Shown: positions 1 through 13,830, numbered from the stretch's first letter. The stretch: DNA of 64,000 nt from Amia ocellicauda (GCF_036373705.1 NC_089868.1:11402020-11466019), one strand, 5' to 3'. The notes: generated by a model from the sequence alone, not told the origin. Made by a program: numbers and translations.

Positions 1-198
1 GCTTCGTGCCCTGGATGTGCATCCCACAAATCTCCATCAACTGCAAGATGCTATCCTATCAATATGGGCCAACATTTCTAAAGAATGCTTTCAGCACCTT
101 GTTGAATCAATGCCACGTAGAATTAAGGCAGTTCTGAAGGCGAAAGGGGGTCAAACACAGTATTAGTATGGTGTTCCTAATAATCCTTTAGGTGAGTG
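1..198 (+). mobile_element. Tc1/mariner (DD36E type) element, 3' end only
   Basis: This is the right end of the element that is complete at 53999-55202. It encodes the last ~54 residues of the transposase (frame ends ...GQTQY-stop near 168) and carries an intact right terminal inverted repeat. That repeat reads GGTGTTCC... to ...GGTGAGTG, ending at 198 and followed by the TA target dinucleotide. The left part lies outside the window. The coding part is almost identical to the copies at 47.7 kb and 54 kb, which suggests recent spread. Confidence 0.93.
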
Positions 199-291
199 TA
201 TTGTTCTCACAGCTGGCCCCTGGAGGCCAGTAGAAACTTCTAGAAGAGAATATAATACCACTAACAATTCCCAATAAAAAGCTGATATACA

Positions 292-376
292 TATACAGCT
301 CTGGAAAAAATAAGAGACCACTTAACATTGATTTCTGAACTTGGAGTGGTCTCTTAATTTTTTCCAGAGCTGTATA
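292..376. repeat. Palindromic MITE-like element
   Basis: Two ~31-bp arms are inverted copies of each other. The left arm begins TATACAGCTCTGG and the right arm ends CCAGAGCTGTATA, with about 20 bp between them. The arms end in TA, as for Tc1/mariner-derived miniature elements. It has no coding capacity. Apart from this and the Tc1 end, nothing is recognisable in 199-608. Confidence 0.75.
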
Positions 377-608
377 ACTATCGCATGGTAGGGGGAAGCT
401 AAGTAAAACAGCAACATCTGGTGAATCACTAATGGTCTCACGCCACCACATCCAGAGGTGTGATAAAACGTGCAAAACCCAAAAACAAAATGCAGGGCTG
501 TGCAAATGAACTACTCCAAACTGACAACGGAAATCTACTTGATGTTACAGTTGGATTAGAAAAGCCAGCGCAGTGACCGATTGTGTTTGTGTTCTTGTCC
601 ACGACTAG

Positions 609-2014
609 GGCCCGGGGTGGAGAGAGCTCTCCTGCTCACTGCTGCTGCTGTTTTGCTGTGTGTTCGCTGGCAGTGTTGGAGTGTCCTGCAGGAATGAGAA
701 CGGGGATTCTGTGGACTGGTAAGCAAAGGTCAACTTGTGATCTGTGATCTGAAACAGAACAAACACCAAACTCTTCAGCGGTTAAACCTAGCCAACTACA
801 CAAGTCACTCCATCAGGTCCTGTGTCATATACAAGGCCAAACTATGAGCTAATGTTGGGTTTGGGTGTGCTCCATTTTTTGGCCTGTCTTGTGTCACGTA
901 ACATATTATCAAGACTGCACATTTTCACATGGCAGGACTCTGTTCCAGTTTTTCACCTCCTCTCTACCTGTAATGCAATTTTGCAGCATTTTTAAAATGG
1001 CTATATGCATGTTTGTCACCCTGTAGGTATATTGTGTATAATCTTCCTGATCTCGACCGTAAGACAGGACTGATGTATTTGTACATGGATAATAACAGCA
1101 AAAGCTGGAACTACGGGAAAAGGAACATAAATGACCCAGAGAGTGCCTTGGCTCAAACCTTGTGGCCGTTTTTCACGTTTATTGAGAAGAAGGTAAGATC
1201 AAAGCAGTGACTGGCATTGCCCAATATGTGCTGGAATATGCTTTCAAAAGGATCTGTATATTTACATGATAAGACCCAGCCAATATCTGGGATGTTTACA
1301 TGAGCACTGTGTTGTCCTTTTACCTCAGGCAGGCGGTCACAAGGGAGAAGCGACCTAAGCCATGAATAATGAAAGATAACATAGACACCAGTTGACTTTG
1401 TGCATGCTTTCATTTTAGAAGCTACAGGAGATTTCTACTGTTCTCATAATACTTGCAAGTAAATAAGTGAAAAATGAAAATCCACGAAAACTGAAAATCG
1501 AATTGATCGGCCGCTTCACTGAAGTTGTGATGTTCTTTCAATGAACTTTACCCCTTTGTCTGGTTAATATAGATTTTGTATATGTTTGACATTTTCTAAT
1601 TCACAGCTAATTGTGTACTGTGACATGTTGTACATTTAAGCATCAGCCTACTCGCCTGCCTCTCTTGGTTGTGTACTTTCTGTGTGCCCGTCCTCACGAA
1701 AAATGACCAACTGAATTTTCCTCTTCCTCTTTTCCCTGGACTAGCTTGTATGAGAGTTGATGAAGGGGTTTCCTGTTTCTGTGAAAACTCACATTCTGTG
1801 ACATGACACAAAAATACCACAAAAATCTGTTTAAATGTATTGTAATTAGTATAAGAGAAGTAGAATACAGTAAAATCCTTTGTATTAAGAGAGGATGTAT
1901 AATAATGTAAAGTTCCTTATTGAATGTCTATGTGCTTATATGACATAAGGTTGTGTGTGTATCTGATCAATTATTTGTAACATCCTTACAATTGGTGGTC
2001 TTAAATGTTAAATT

Positions 2015-2080
<66 letters not shown>

Positions 2081-3821
2081 CCTTTTAAAAGATTGAAGGC
2101 TTCGGATATCTGCTTTACAATGATCAGCCTCCAAAGGAGTACAAAACTGCTCCCTCATCTTTCGGACATAGCAAAGGTGAGTTGGGTCTACAACACTGAA
2201 ACTTTTTAAATTCTGCTGAACTGACTGTAAATAGAAAAAACAACAATGGTAAATAACAATGTTAATTTAGTTAATGTAATTGCTGCCTTGTTAAAATACC
2301 TCTTATGACCAATCACACTGAATGCTAAGTTGGGGTTGTAAATACTGAACAAATAACTGGAGTGTGTTGTGTGTTTCTGTTCAGGGGTTGTGATGTTGGA
2401 CAGACAGACCGGAGTCTGGCTCACTCACAGCACACCACAATTCCCAGGCAAAACAAGGAGATCATTTTGGCCTTCCAGTGGTAAAAGTAATGGACAGACC
2501 TTCTTCTGTGGGACATACAAATATAGCAACTTCAGTGATATTGGTAATGCATCTAAATGATACTGTATCTATACGTATACACACACATTCAAAAAATGTA
2601 ATTGTGATCATTGTGATTATTTCAAAGTATTGATAACTCCATAATGGGAAATACTATTGAATGTAGTTACACAAAACCCAAATAAAAGCCCATTCTTTGA
2701 CAGAAGTGGGAAATATTCCCTATTGTTTTTCCAGTTGTATTTTTTTCAAATGAGTCTTGTGAATGGACAAACATGACAGAATAAATATATATATATATAT
2801 AAGGATTTTTTTCCTCCAAATTATCTATGTGTGCTGTGCATGCTATTGTGTCCCCAGCCATACAGCTCCAGTACATTCACATTTACACCTTTGACTTTCA
2901 CGTCCCAACAACCTTCCACGATGGCCTTCGCTGTGTGGCTCAGAGAACTTGCTATCCCAGGAAAGCCCCATGGTTTAAGAGGCTGGAAATGAAGTCATTA
3001 GCAGGAAACACTTTTATCAGCTTTGCAAAATACTCCAGATTTCAAGATGGTAAGATCTTCATTTTAAATTGAACCCTATTAAATTTCTCTGTATTTTCTT
3101 AGTTGCTATTCAGTGCTTGTTCAGTCTACTAGAATCCCCTTCTGAACAAATGGTATTCACTAGCTCCTACAGCGGTGACAACCCCCAGTCTTTATATATT
3201 TCAACACTATTTATGTATCTGTTTATCTATGCCAGGACTACCTCTGCAGCTAATACCTGCAGCTCTCTGTGACACTGTGATTTAAGTTACTTCTTCATTG
3301 GCTTACTTAAACCAGGGATATCTTTCAAAATATTATATCTATCTGGGTGTGTGAGTTTCTAAAACCTTTCAATTGGTTAGAATGGAACCTCCTTTTCTTT
3401 CCTTCTTCCCATTTGTAACTTCAGGACCTATAAGAGTGCTTGGTTGTAATGCATACCTTGTGACTTTTCAGATCTTTATTCTGGTCTGCTGGTCGATTAT
3501 TTAGGGGATGACATTTACAGCAAAAGCTGGGGGAAACTTCGCAGACCTCTGCCATCAAATTGCTCAGGCAGTCACAAGGTGTACAATGTGCAAGAGATGC
3601 AGCTACCTCAAACCCAGCCTTTCGGCACAGCGGTGGATCATTCCAAGTGGTGTGTGACTGATAGTGATGGCCAACCATGGACTTGCATTGCAGACATGAA
3701 CAGAGAGGAGAGTCAGTCTAAAAGAGGTGGTGGGGCTGTGTGTACAAATGACACTGGAGTATGGGAGGCCTTTAGAAAAATTGTCAACACATATGAGAAT
3801 TGCCGTCATGTTGAGCTTTAG
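609..3821 (+). CDS. dnase2b: Deoxyribonuclease II family (DNase II beta-like), six exons seen
   Basis: This is an acid endonuclease of lysosomal or secreted type that cuts DNA without divalent metal. Exons: ~609-718 (hydrophobic LLLLFCCVFAG signal region, then SCRNENG..VDW), 1027-1192 (YIVYNLP..), 2092-2176 (YNDQPP, GHSK), 2385-2543 (HSTPQFP), 2858-3049 and 3472-3821 (DHSKWCV, stop TAG). Splice phases agree throughout. The two HxK-type catalytic motifs of the family, GHSKG and DHSKW, are both present, and so are the Cys positions around SNCS, WTC and VCT. The start codon is not resolved: the open frame of the first exon begins after a TAG at 606-608 and has no ATG, so a short upstream exon is likely. 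I chose dnase2b over dnase2 because it sits next to rpf1, as in other vertebrates. A possible AATAAA lies at 4065-4070. Confidence 0.9.
2016..2079. repeat. (TC)n-(TA)n compound microsatellite
   Basis: A CT-dinucleotide run (about 2016-2039) is followed by an AT run (about 2048-2078) in a dnase2b intron. It ends about 12 bp before the acceptor of the exon at 2092, so it occupies the polypyrimidine and branch region. Confidence 0.95.
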
Positions 3822-3929
3822 CTAAAATATATTATATATATATAAATTTAGCAAAATAGCCTTCGAAATGTCATAAGCAAAGTTAATTTATTAGTTTTTG
3901 ACTGGTTTGAACTTCTTAGTTTTTAAGTG

Positions 3930-4560
3930 TTTAACCCTTATGCCCCCTTGTCCCACGGGCGGAACTTGGTATAATTTAAAAATACAAGAGCAATTCCAGC
4001 TGGGGTTTTAGGGGATTAATATGGACATCATAGGAATACAGGTATGTGACACCTATCAAATTAAAATAAACAAACTATGCTATAATATTCTGCAAACTTG
4101 ATCATGATTAGACTATATTACAGTACTACCAAGTACTACCAGAAATGCATTTTCTTGAAATGTTGACTGTTTTGACCTTTTCCTCCTCAAGTCTATGGGA
4201 AATCTTGATCAACATTTTATGTTGAAATACCACTCAAATTGAAACTTGTAGAAGTTGTTGTGTGAAAATAGCATAATGATAATGTGCATTTGAAAGAACC
4301 TAGCCTATGTGGAAAAGTTTTGATAAAAGCTATACCACAAAATATGCACAAAGCATGTGGTACCACTCAAATTAAAGCATTCAAACTGCAGCATCAGTTT
4401 CTGCATTGTTGATCATGATTAGACACACTATATTGCAGCACTACCACCTTTTTTCCAATATAAATGCAAGCATAATTATGAAGTACTAGTCAAAATACAA
4501 CTTATAAGACAATCTGGGTGAAAATTTGATAAAAATTGAAGGAGTTATGATCATTTATTT
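3930..4560. repeat. Degenerate direct repeat, unit ~310 bp
   Basis: Blocks beginning CAAATTAAA occur at ~4057 and ~4369. Each is followed ~45 bp later by TGATCATGATTAGAC and then a segment reading approximately ACTATATT(A/G)CAG(T/C)ACTACCA. The two blocks are diverged tandem copies of an unclassified repeat downstream of dnase2b. No coding sequence is recognisable, and 4560-4900 holds nothing that I can identify. Confidence 0.5.
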
Positions 4561-4899
4561 AAAAACCCAAAACCCAAGTCCATTTTTTCCTTACTTTGCA
4601 AGTCAATATCTCCACTGGACTGTGTTGAGTTTGAAGCATGTTCTGTGTGATCTGTAGCTGCTCCTGATTTTGAATTAAATTTAGTGTCTTTCTTTTCTTG
4701 CTGCAAGAGAAAATTTTGTGTTGAAACAAAGTGAATTGTCATCAGATTTCGGTGCACTTTGTGTGCTTGTGGATGGGTTTGGGGGATATTGAGAAATGGG
4801 TGAGGTACTTTTTCTATTTTAGCAACTGCCAAATTAGAAACTGCCAGTAAACTTTTTTGACCTTTTTTACTTCTTTGTTTGTTGCTTTGCTGTTGCTGT

Positions 4900-5137
4900 A
4901 AGTTTCTATAAGGGAACTACTTTACGATCATCATATAAGGAATGTATCTGAATTATGTTCATATAAGTTACTGCCTATATAAACTGCTCTGCTCTGCCTG
5001 TGTGCAGAGAAACTTCTCTGACTGTCAAAGGAAACTGTCAGACTGTTGTTTCCCTCCCTGTAATTGCTTGAATAAACTACTTTGATTCTGCAAACCAACC
5101 TCAGCGTGAAGACTCGATTTCTTCCACAAATGTCAGG
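4900..5137 (+). mobile_element. LTR-like fossil (endogenous retrovirus or LTR retrotransposon, solo)
   Basis: The segment has the layout of an LTR U3-R-U5 junction. A TATATAAA box at 4976-4983 is followed ~90 bp later by an AATAAA at 5071-5076. Then comes a ~60-bp tail that could be U5, ending near TGTCA (5131-5135). I see no internal gag, pol or env sequence on either side, so if real it is a solo LTR. The 5' boundary and any target duplication could not be fixed. 5138-5700 holds no recognisable gene. Confidence 0.35.
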
Positions 5138-5778
5138 CCACATTGATTTTTAGTTTTATGTGTACATTTAACTGGTTGGGTGAAACCAGAAGAGTTGGAA
5201 GGTCATTATGTTGTGTGGTTGCAGTATGAGAGTTTGTTTGTTATGTAGACTTATATGCAACAATATAACATTATGTGATTGGAATCAACTTAATGTGGTC
5301 ATTTATTATTTTATTAAAGTGCATTAAAATAGATCGTTCTTTTCTGAGTGAAAACAAGTTAAATGCTTCACTGTGTATTTCTATTATTTTAGATCAAAAT
5401 CCAGGCCTAGCTTTTGAAATATTTCTCCTACAATGTATTGGATTGATTGACGCTGCCAGAGAGCACTGAGAAATACTGAATAAAGACTGTGTTATGGATG
5501 TGCAGACAGTGTGACCAGGATGTCTGCATCTCCAGAACTGCAAAGCAAGTACAGTTGGGAAGCCTCCAGGCTCGCCTTGGAGGTAGTCCAGGCCACCGCT
5601 GGGAGCAACTCGGTAGACTTGTTCAGAGGAGTGAACTAAATCTCTGGAGAAAAGTAAGTCGGCATTGATCCTTTTATTAGCCCCTCTGTAGTTTCACACA
5701 CAGAAGTTGAGCAAGAAACCCACCCTGTCCACATGAATAAAACATAACACTGACACCATACCACCACGACGCCAGGTG

Positions 5779-5821
5779 GCGCACTGCGCACGTTCAATAC
5801 ATAAGCTCTGAACCCGGAAGT
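5779..5821 (+). promoter_or_regulatory. rpf1 promoter elements (NRF1-like and ETS sites)
   Basis: A GC-rich NRF1-like sequence (GCGCACTGCGCACG, 5779-5792) and an ETS/GABP core (CCGGAAGT, 5814-5821) lie within 110 bp of the rpf1 ATG. There is no TATA box. This is the usual makeup of a housekeeping ribosome-biogenesis promoter. Confidence 0.5.
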
Positions 5822-5885
5822 AAAAGTTGAAAGGTCAACGATTAAAGGTGAAATACGGAAAGCACGTGAAAAGATAGCATACAAC

Positions 5886-8800
5886 ATGGACGCTGAAGAG
5901 GTATGCCTGGGCTCTCAAGAGAAAAGCAAAAAGAAGAAGAAAGGCCAGAAAAAGCAAAAGCATAAGCAGAACAAATTGCAAGAAGAAAAGGGAGAGGAGC
6001 CGAAAGTGGAAAATGATGATAAGCCACCGGAAACGGCGTTCCCACCGGCTTTTAGCGTGTCTGTCATCAAAAACAAACAGCGCAGGCACTTCATGTTTTT
6101 AAAATACAAACTGGAGAAACGAAAGGTAATATTGAATTCCATGTTAATTAGTACAACATAATTAATGTCAGGGAATTAATATGAACTTGGAACTTAATTA
6201 TATTTGGATAATGTCCTAGACTACCAGTCAGTGTGACGAGTTTGATGGAGCTGTAGCCTGATGTTTAGCCTACAGTCGGTTTGTATTTGTATTGTCAGTG
6301 ACAGTTTATTGGTACAATCATGAATTACAGTTCAATTCACTGGTGTTGAAATAACCGCATCCTCGATCATTTACTCTTTCTTCTCTTGCAGGAAAAGTTG
6401 GCATTGAAAAAGAAAAGAAAGAAGGAGAGAGAAGCCCTGGGAGACAAGGTGAAATGACGTTTATTGTGTATTTCCTTGTTAAGGGATGAACAACAAAGTA
6501 ACATTTTATAATCATACAAACTACATGTAGCCTATTCCTTATTGTATGATCCTTTATGTAAATATTCAATTTTGTTATGATGTAATACATATGATAATCA
6601 TCCTGTTCTTCTAAGCACATCTATGAAATATTATAATCAAAAAATACTTTGAAATGCACAAGCTCTCTTTCTTTGACCTGAACAATGATCTGTTTTGCAT
6701 AGGCACCTCCAAAGCCTGTCCCTAAAACCATAGAAAACCAGAGAGTCTTTGATGAAACGACCGTGGATCCTGAAGATGAAGAGGTAATTTTCAAGGTTTA
6801 GGAAAATATAAGAGGGAATATAGCCTAATATGTGTAGCCGTTCAGTATCTACTACAGGTTTTCCATTTTCGATATGTCTGCATGTATAGCTGTTATGTAT
6901 AATGTGTTTATTGATTGAATTGCAGTTTAAGATGTATTCATATAACCTGTTACGGATCATGTAGGTATTGGAATACAAACCAGGACATCAAAACTCAAGA
7001 TTAAAGGAAGACGTTTCCAAATATGTCTCTCTTTGTTATCATAATGCTCTTCTGGACTAGATTTCTGTGTATTGGAAACTTTATTTTATTAATTTAAAAA
7101 TCTTTAAATTCTTTCCGCAGGTAGCTTTTGATGAGGGAACCGATGAGTTTTCAGCATACTTCAACCGCCTGACGAATCCCAAAGTTCTCATTACGACATC
7201 GGATCGACCCCGGGGGGTAAGTGGGACTTGTTGATATTTTACTGGCAGAGTCAAATCCAAATTTGCTCGCTGATCATTGATCTAAATGGGGAAAACGAAT
7301 CATTCCAATTGTATTGTGATAACATTGATTTCTCCTAATACTTATGTTACAGGTGTAGCCATATAACATTTTTTTTTTTTCCCAGAGGACTGTGCGATTC
7401 TGTGAGCAGCTTGCCTCTGTAATACCAGACTCCCATGTGTATTATAGAAGAGGCTTGGCTCTGAAGAAGGTCATCCCACAGTGTGTGGCCAGAGGTTTCA
7501 CGTACCTCCTGGTAATCAACGAGGATCGCAAGGTGCCCAGTATCCTTTGACTTTGATTTCAAAAGGTATGCTTGACAGGGTCTGTCTTTTTAACAGCAGT
7601 ATACCCAGAGAACATTACAGTGTATTACCCAGTACTCGATTTGCTGGGGAGCATTTACCCTTTGAGGTATCAGTATTAGTTTGAAATCAATTGTTTGTAT
7701 CTAGTATAGTCTCTTAATAAAATATGGTATTTCATTGAGCTGCCTATACTCGCATCCCCGGAGTTTTAACTTCTTTAACCCAAACAAAACAGATGGTTTC
7801 CTTCTTAGTCATCTGCCGGATGGCCCCACTGCCCATTTCAAAGTCAGCAGTGTTCGTCTTCGCAAAGAAATGAAGGTAAGGTGTACAACTGGTAGAAAAT
7901 GTCAGCCATCTTGAGGCAAAATCAATGGGAAACCCATTGTAGAAGGGTCTGTATTAATAAGTGGAGATATTGACCACATTCTCAAGTTTGTTAGTCTTCT
8001 AGGTGACCCTAGAAGTTTCTAAAGATGGGGAAACGGGTGATTGATCACGAGAACTCTGGTCCTTAGAGGCTTGTTTGTATTTCCCGTTATCTACAGGTTA
8101 TTGATTTGAGTAAAACGCTGATTTGGTTAATCAGAATTCAAATTTTGAAAGTCTTTAAACTTTTTGATTTGAGCATGAAGTCTAACAGCTGCTGTGTAAG
8201 GGTTCATTGGGACCAGGGATAGACTTATGTGAACTTCCTGTATACCACACTTAAGCCTGGTTGTATTTTATTGTTGTGATGAATTGCAGAGGCGAGGCAA
8301 GGATCCCTCAGAGCATTCTCCAGAGGTGATCCTGAACAACTTCAGCACACGGCTGGGCCACACTATAGGGCGCATGTTTGCTGCTCTCTTCCCTCACGAC
8401 CCGCAGTTTGTGGGACGGCAGGTAGCCACTTTCCACAATCAGAGAGACTTCATCTTCTTCAGGTTTCACAGGTAACTGCATCTTTCCATCTGATTAACTT
8501 CTGTGTACAGTGTGTAAGCCTGCTAAGAAATTAATAATGAAGATGGCATATACCTCATTGATGTTGTTGCAAACTGTAGACATCCGACCAATTCCTCAGC
8601 ATTCCCAGTTTATAGGATGGATTTATATTAGTGCTGAGGTGCTCTGTTAAGAGATTTGTTTCTAAAACTTTTATGGTGAAATGTAAGACTAAGGCAGTTT
8701 GTTATATAGCCTATATATTTTCCAAATTCAGATATTCTTTACATTGAGAATTAACTGTAAATTGTTGCCCTCTAGTGTCAGCTGAATTGATGGGAAGACA

Positions 8801-9620
8801 TTACTTTGTAACTGGCCTAGGACAGATATTTAGGCTGTGTTTTGTTATTGCTGTTACTAATTCAGCAAAACGTAGGCTATATGTTATAATTTGAAATGAC
8901 TGAAATATTTGCATGCTAGTTTTACCACAGACTACATCTGCTGTGTTCAGTTAATGGTTTTACATTTTGTCCCTCAAACTTTTTTGATTTAAAATGGTAA
9001 TTGATACATATCAGGGTTTGTGTGGATTTTTTTTCAAGACTTGCAGAAATGTGGGAAAAAACTGATTTGCCAAGGAAGGCATCCCAAATGTCCTATGCAT
9101 GTGCTGCTGTGACTACAATAAAACAACAAAGTATTGTTTGCTTCCCCCCCCTTTATCTCCACAGATACATATTTAAGAATGAGAAGAGAGTCGGCATACA
9201 GGAGCTTGGCCCCCGCTTCACCTTGAAACTGCGCTCGCTTCAGAAAGGGACTTTTGATTCCAAGTTTGGAGAGTATGAATGGGTTCACAAGGTGAGTTTA
9301 CTTTCATCCTATTAGGTTAGTATAGTGAATAGCTTAACAGGTTTTGTAATTAATTAAATACAATACAATAGTATTGTGCACAACTGTGGCTATTTTGTTG
9401 ATTGATGAGTTGCCTCTGGATTGATTATATATAATGTACTTAATCATACTCATTGCTTGAAGCATGTATTATGGTGCAGTTTTATTGTATGATCTAATCA
9501 TAATTGTGTAAGAATTCATGCCACTAAAGTTGAGCCAGACAGCCTTACCAACAAACCACTTTCCATTGTATTTTGCAGCGCCATGAGATGGATTCAAGCA
9601 GACGAAAATTCCACTTGTGA
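5886..9620 (+). CDS. rpf1: Ribosome production factor 1 (Brix-domain protein)
   Basis: This is a nucleolar factor of 60S subunit assembly (pre-rRNA processing). Exons: 5886-6125, 6392-6448, 6703-6783, 7121-7216, 7386-7539, 7793-7875, 8290-8471, 9165-9291 and 9579-9620. They total 1062 nt and 353 aa with all phases consistent. The N-terminus (about residues 1-40) is a Lys-rich tail. IKNKQRRH and [14 protein letters not shown] follow. The Brix domain spans roughly 140-330, with [43 protein letters not shown] and [17 protein letters not shown] clearly readable. The C-terminus SSRRKFHL matches the family. The human protein is 349 aa. The ATG is the first in a purine-rich context downstream of the ETS site. 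AATAAA signals lie at about 9854-9865. Confidence 0.97.
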
Positions 9621-9853
9621 AGAACAATGGACTGCACCCTTCACTTTTTTTTGTTCCCCCATCCCTTGTACACAAATATACAGGAGTGCGTTTTATTTAC
9701 AAAGCTGTTTTGTCTTACTTTTTACACTCTCAAATGGAAATATTTTCCTTAAACCCATAGTGCAATATGACTTGTTTATTTCTACAGTGCTCAATATATA
9801 CTACATCTTTAAACAAGACAGATGAAGGATCATTTTTATTTCCTGCTTTTCAA

Positions 9854-9865
9854 AATAAAATAAAA
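9854..9865 (+). terminator. rpf1 polyadenylation signal
   Basis: Overlapping AATAAA motifs lie ~235 bp after the rpf1 stop, in an A-rich tract. From here to 10840 the sequence is AT-rich, without a recognisable gene. Confidence 0.6.
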
Positions 9866-10848
9866 AACAAATCCAGTTTTAAAGAGTACAAAAAGACAGT
9901 TGTACAAGGCATGAGATTAGCATTGTATTCTTGCAGTAATTGGGAAAAAAAACAAAAAACTTTGAAGAGTTTAGTGATTCAGTCAGTCTTTAGGAAACAT
10001 CCCATCCATCCTTCCATCAATGCTCTCACTAAGGGCATGTATTGGGACTGTTCAACACAATTTTCAGTAGATTGAAATGAACACATCACACCAGAGTCTA
10101 ATTTGTAAGAAAAAGGCACATGTACAATAAGAAAAAAAAATTGGCAACTATAAAAAAAGGTACTTTGAAAGCAATTAAGTATCCATAAGCAGATTTAAAA
10201 AAAAGATCTGTGAAATTACTCCCATCTGACTCGGTGTTTCTGCTTCACAGTGATCGGTTAAAACCTGGAACAGAAAATGTTGCAGTTACCATTCACGCAT
10301 AAATGAAAAAACATTGGCACCATCTAATCTCATCTTTACCTTCAATAAAGACAGAAGTCTCAGAACAATTTTACCATTGTGTAACCCAAACAGCATTAAT
10401 TGACTGATTATAACATAAGCAGTGGTGCATGAATCTTTTAAATAAAGATGTATATAAACAGGTATACTCTGCTTTACATGATCCTGTTACACCATTTATT
10501 TTAAAATGAAACATTAGCTAAAACAAACAGATGGCAAAGCAAATTACAATGGGCCCAAAAATGACCAGAACATTTAAGTTCCAAGGAAGAATCCAAAATT
10601 AAGCAAAGGAGCACCACTCAGGTGCAGAATTATTATTAATTTAGCAGACCAGTTTTCTGAATTAACAGCACATTTATTTTAGAAATTAAGTGATCACTAG
10701 TTTATGAAACCTATTCTCATTATTTCAGTACATTTCAATTCATGCTAAATGGGATCATAATTTAACAAGGCATTTTTCTGGAACCAATCTAATGCAAAGC
10801 AAGGTATGCCTGTGTTTATAAATATAAACTCCCATCATTTCTTTCTTA

Positions 10849-10882
10849 ACCGACACCCTTATCCAGGGCCGCTTACAGTTTA
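10849..10882 (-). repeat. L2/SINE-type conserved 3' tail
   Basis: The core CACCCTTATCCAGGGC is the reverse complement of the GGATAAGGGCGTCTGCC-type tail common at the 3' end of fish L2 LINEs and the SINEs that borrow it. Only this short remnant is visible. Confidence 0.55.
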
Positions 10883-10965
10883 CAGAAGAAACCTTTTAAA
10901 TTATCACAAAAGCACAGAAAAATGTTTCTTGTGTAAACTAAGCCACTGAATATGCACATATATTC

Positions 10966-11945
10966 CAGACCTGGGTCAAATACCATTACATTTGTATTTC
11001 TGTATTTATTAATCACCTACTGTTTCAATTTTGTATTTGACAATGTAAATATTGTATCCGGTTTGACTATTACTAATTGACTAAGTGAAAATATTTAGAA
11101 GTACTGATATTTGCAAATACTTCAATTATATATCTTCACTGGTATTTGATATTCTCTATTTTCAAATCAACTATTTCAATCAATTGGTTGTATTGTAAAA
11201 TGTAACCTTATTTGTACATCACCACAACAAACATAGCACAACATAACAGTAAAGATTCCTAACAGTCCCAACAAGGAGAGCAGGAGAAAAATATTCCATC
11301 TGTCCCAAAAGTCTAAATTGGTCTCTTGCGTCTCTCCATTAGCTAATGAGGGGAGGGGAGGAGACGAGACAAAGCAAGAGAAATGGGTTTATTATACAAG
11401 TTGAGCTACTGTGTGCACTGCTGGGAAAATATCTACCTTGCACACACAACACATATAGCCAGTGCTAATAAAATCAATTCAAAGGTGCTTTATTGGCATG
11501 ACCAGTCACAGTATTGCCAAAGCAGAGACAAACGATCCAACAAGACTAACATAATATGAACAGAACATAATCATAATACTGTTAAATGTCTAACTACAAC
11601 ACAAAAGTAGCCATAACAAAACCGAGAAGGAAGAGACGTCTGCAACTCAACATTTACTTTCAATTGGAGTGTTTGTAATTGTAGACTATCTTTGTTGTGT
11701 GGAGTTTGTTTTGATGTACCCATTTTCAAATACAACCCATAAATTGAACTACAAATAACTGAAAACACGATCATATACTTTTGCAACAGCTTCAAAATGT
11801 TTTTCCACAATACATGCCAAGACTTTTCAAAAGTATTTCCAAATACATTCAACTAGTAATTGTGAAACAGGATTAAAAAATATATTTTTTTAATAAGGTT
11901 TTGGAAAAGTGAAGTATTTGGAAATATGCATCTGACCCAGGTTTG
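10966..11945. mobile_element. Putative non-autonomous DNA element with CCTGGGTCA termini
   Basis: The left edge reads CCAGACCTGGGTCAAATAC and the right edge reads ATGCATCTGACCCAGG, which are inverted copies of one another. The interior is rich in TATTTG/CAAATA words and has no transposase. A second repeat motif is nested near 11472-11525 (GTGCTTTATTGGCATGACC ... TATTGCCAAAGC), a dispersed fish sequence. Boundaries are approximate because no target duplication was confirmed. Confidence 0.4.
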
Positions 11946-11961
11946 ATATGTTCCATATGAC

Positions 11962-11967
11962 TTTATT
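11962..11967 (-). terminator. gng5 polyadenylation signal
   Basis: AATAAA on the minus strand, about 70 bp past the gng5 stop codon. Confidence 0.7.
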
Positions 11968-12036
11968 TGGCTATACCCAGTAGATTAAGTGTAGAAATGG
12001 AGACAATACTTACTCTTAAATTAACACACAAAACAG

Positions 12037-13618
<1,582 letters not shown>

Positions 13619-13830
13619 GTTAGCTTTCAGTGTGAACGGGTGCAGTTTCCAGACAAAAGGTGGGTCGACAGCTCCTTCTCTCGCTTGTGCTTCGGGGTCC
13701 GTACGCTTCCGCTTTGTGCCTCAAAAAAGCGCCCGGGCTGTGCGACACCTAGAGGCGGAATACGGCACCACCACGACCAAGGGGATGACGTGCGGCTCCC
13801 GTGACGTCATCGCTCCCTCCACCTTGAATT
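13619..13830 (-). promoter_or_regulatory. gng5 CpG-rich promoter with perfect CRE
   Basis: The segment is GC- and CpG-rich compared with its surroundings. It contains a full palindromic cAMP-response element TGACGTCA at 13802-13809 and a half-type ATGACGTG a few bases before it. It lies 184-191 bp upstream of the gng5 ATG, between the divergent genes gng5 and spata1. Confidence 0.6.

Noticed and set aside
5835-6142. Phe/Leu-rich antisense ORFs resembling membrane proteins
   Set aside because: Complement of the Lys-rich rpf1 exon 1, so the hydrophobicity is a codon artefact.
5886-9620. snoRNA inside rpf1 introns
   Set aside because: Ribosome-biogenesis genes often host them, but no convincing paired C/D or H/ACA boxes were seen.
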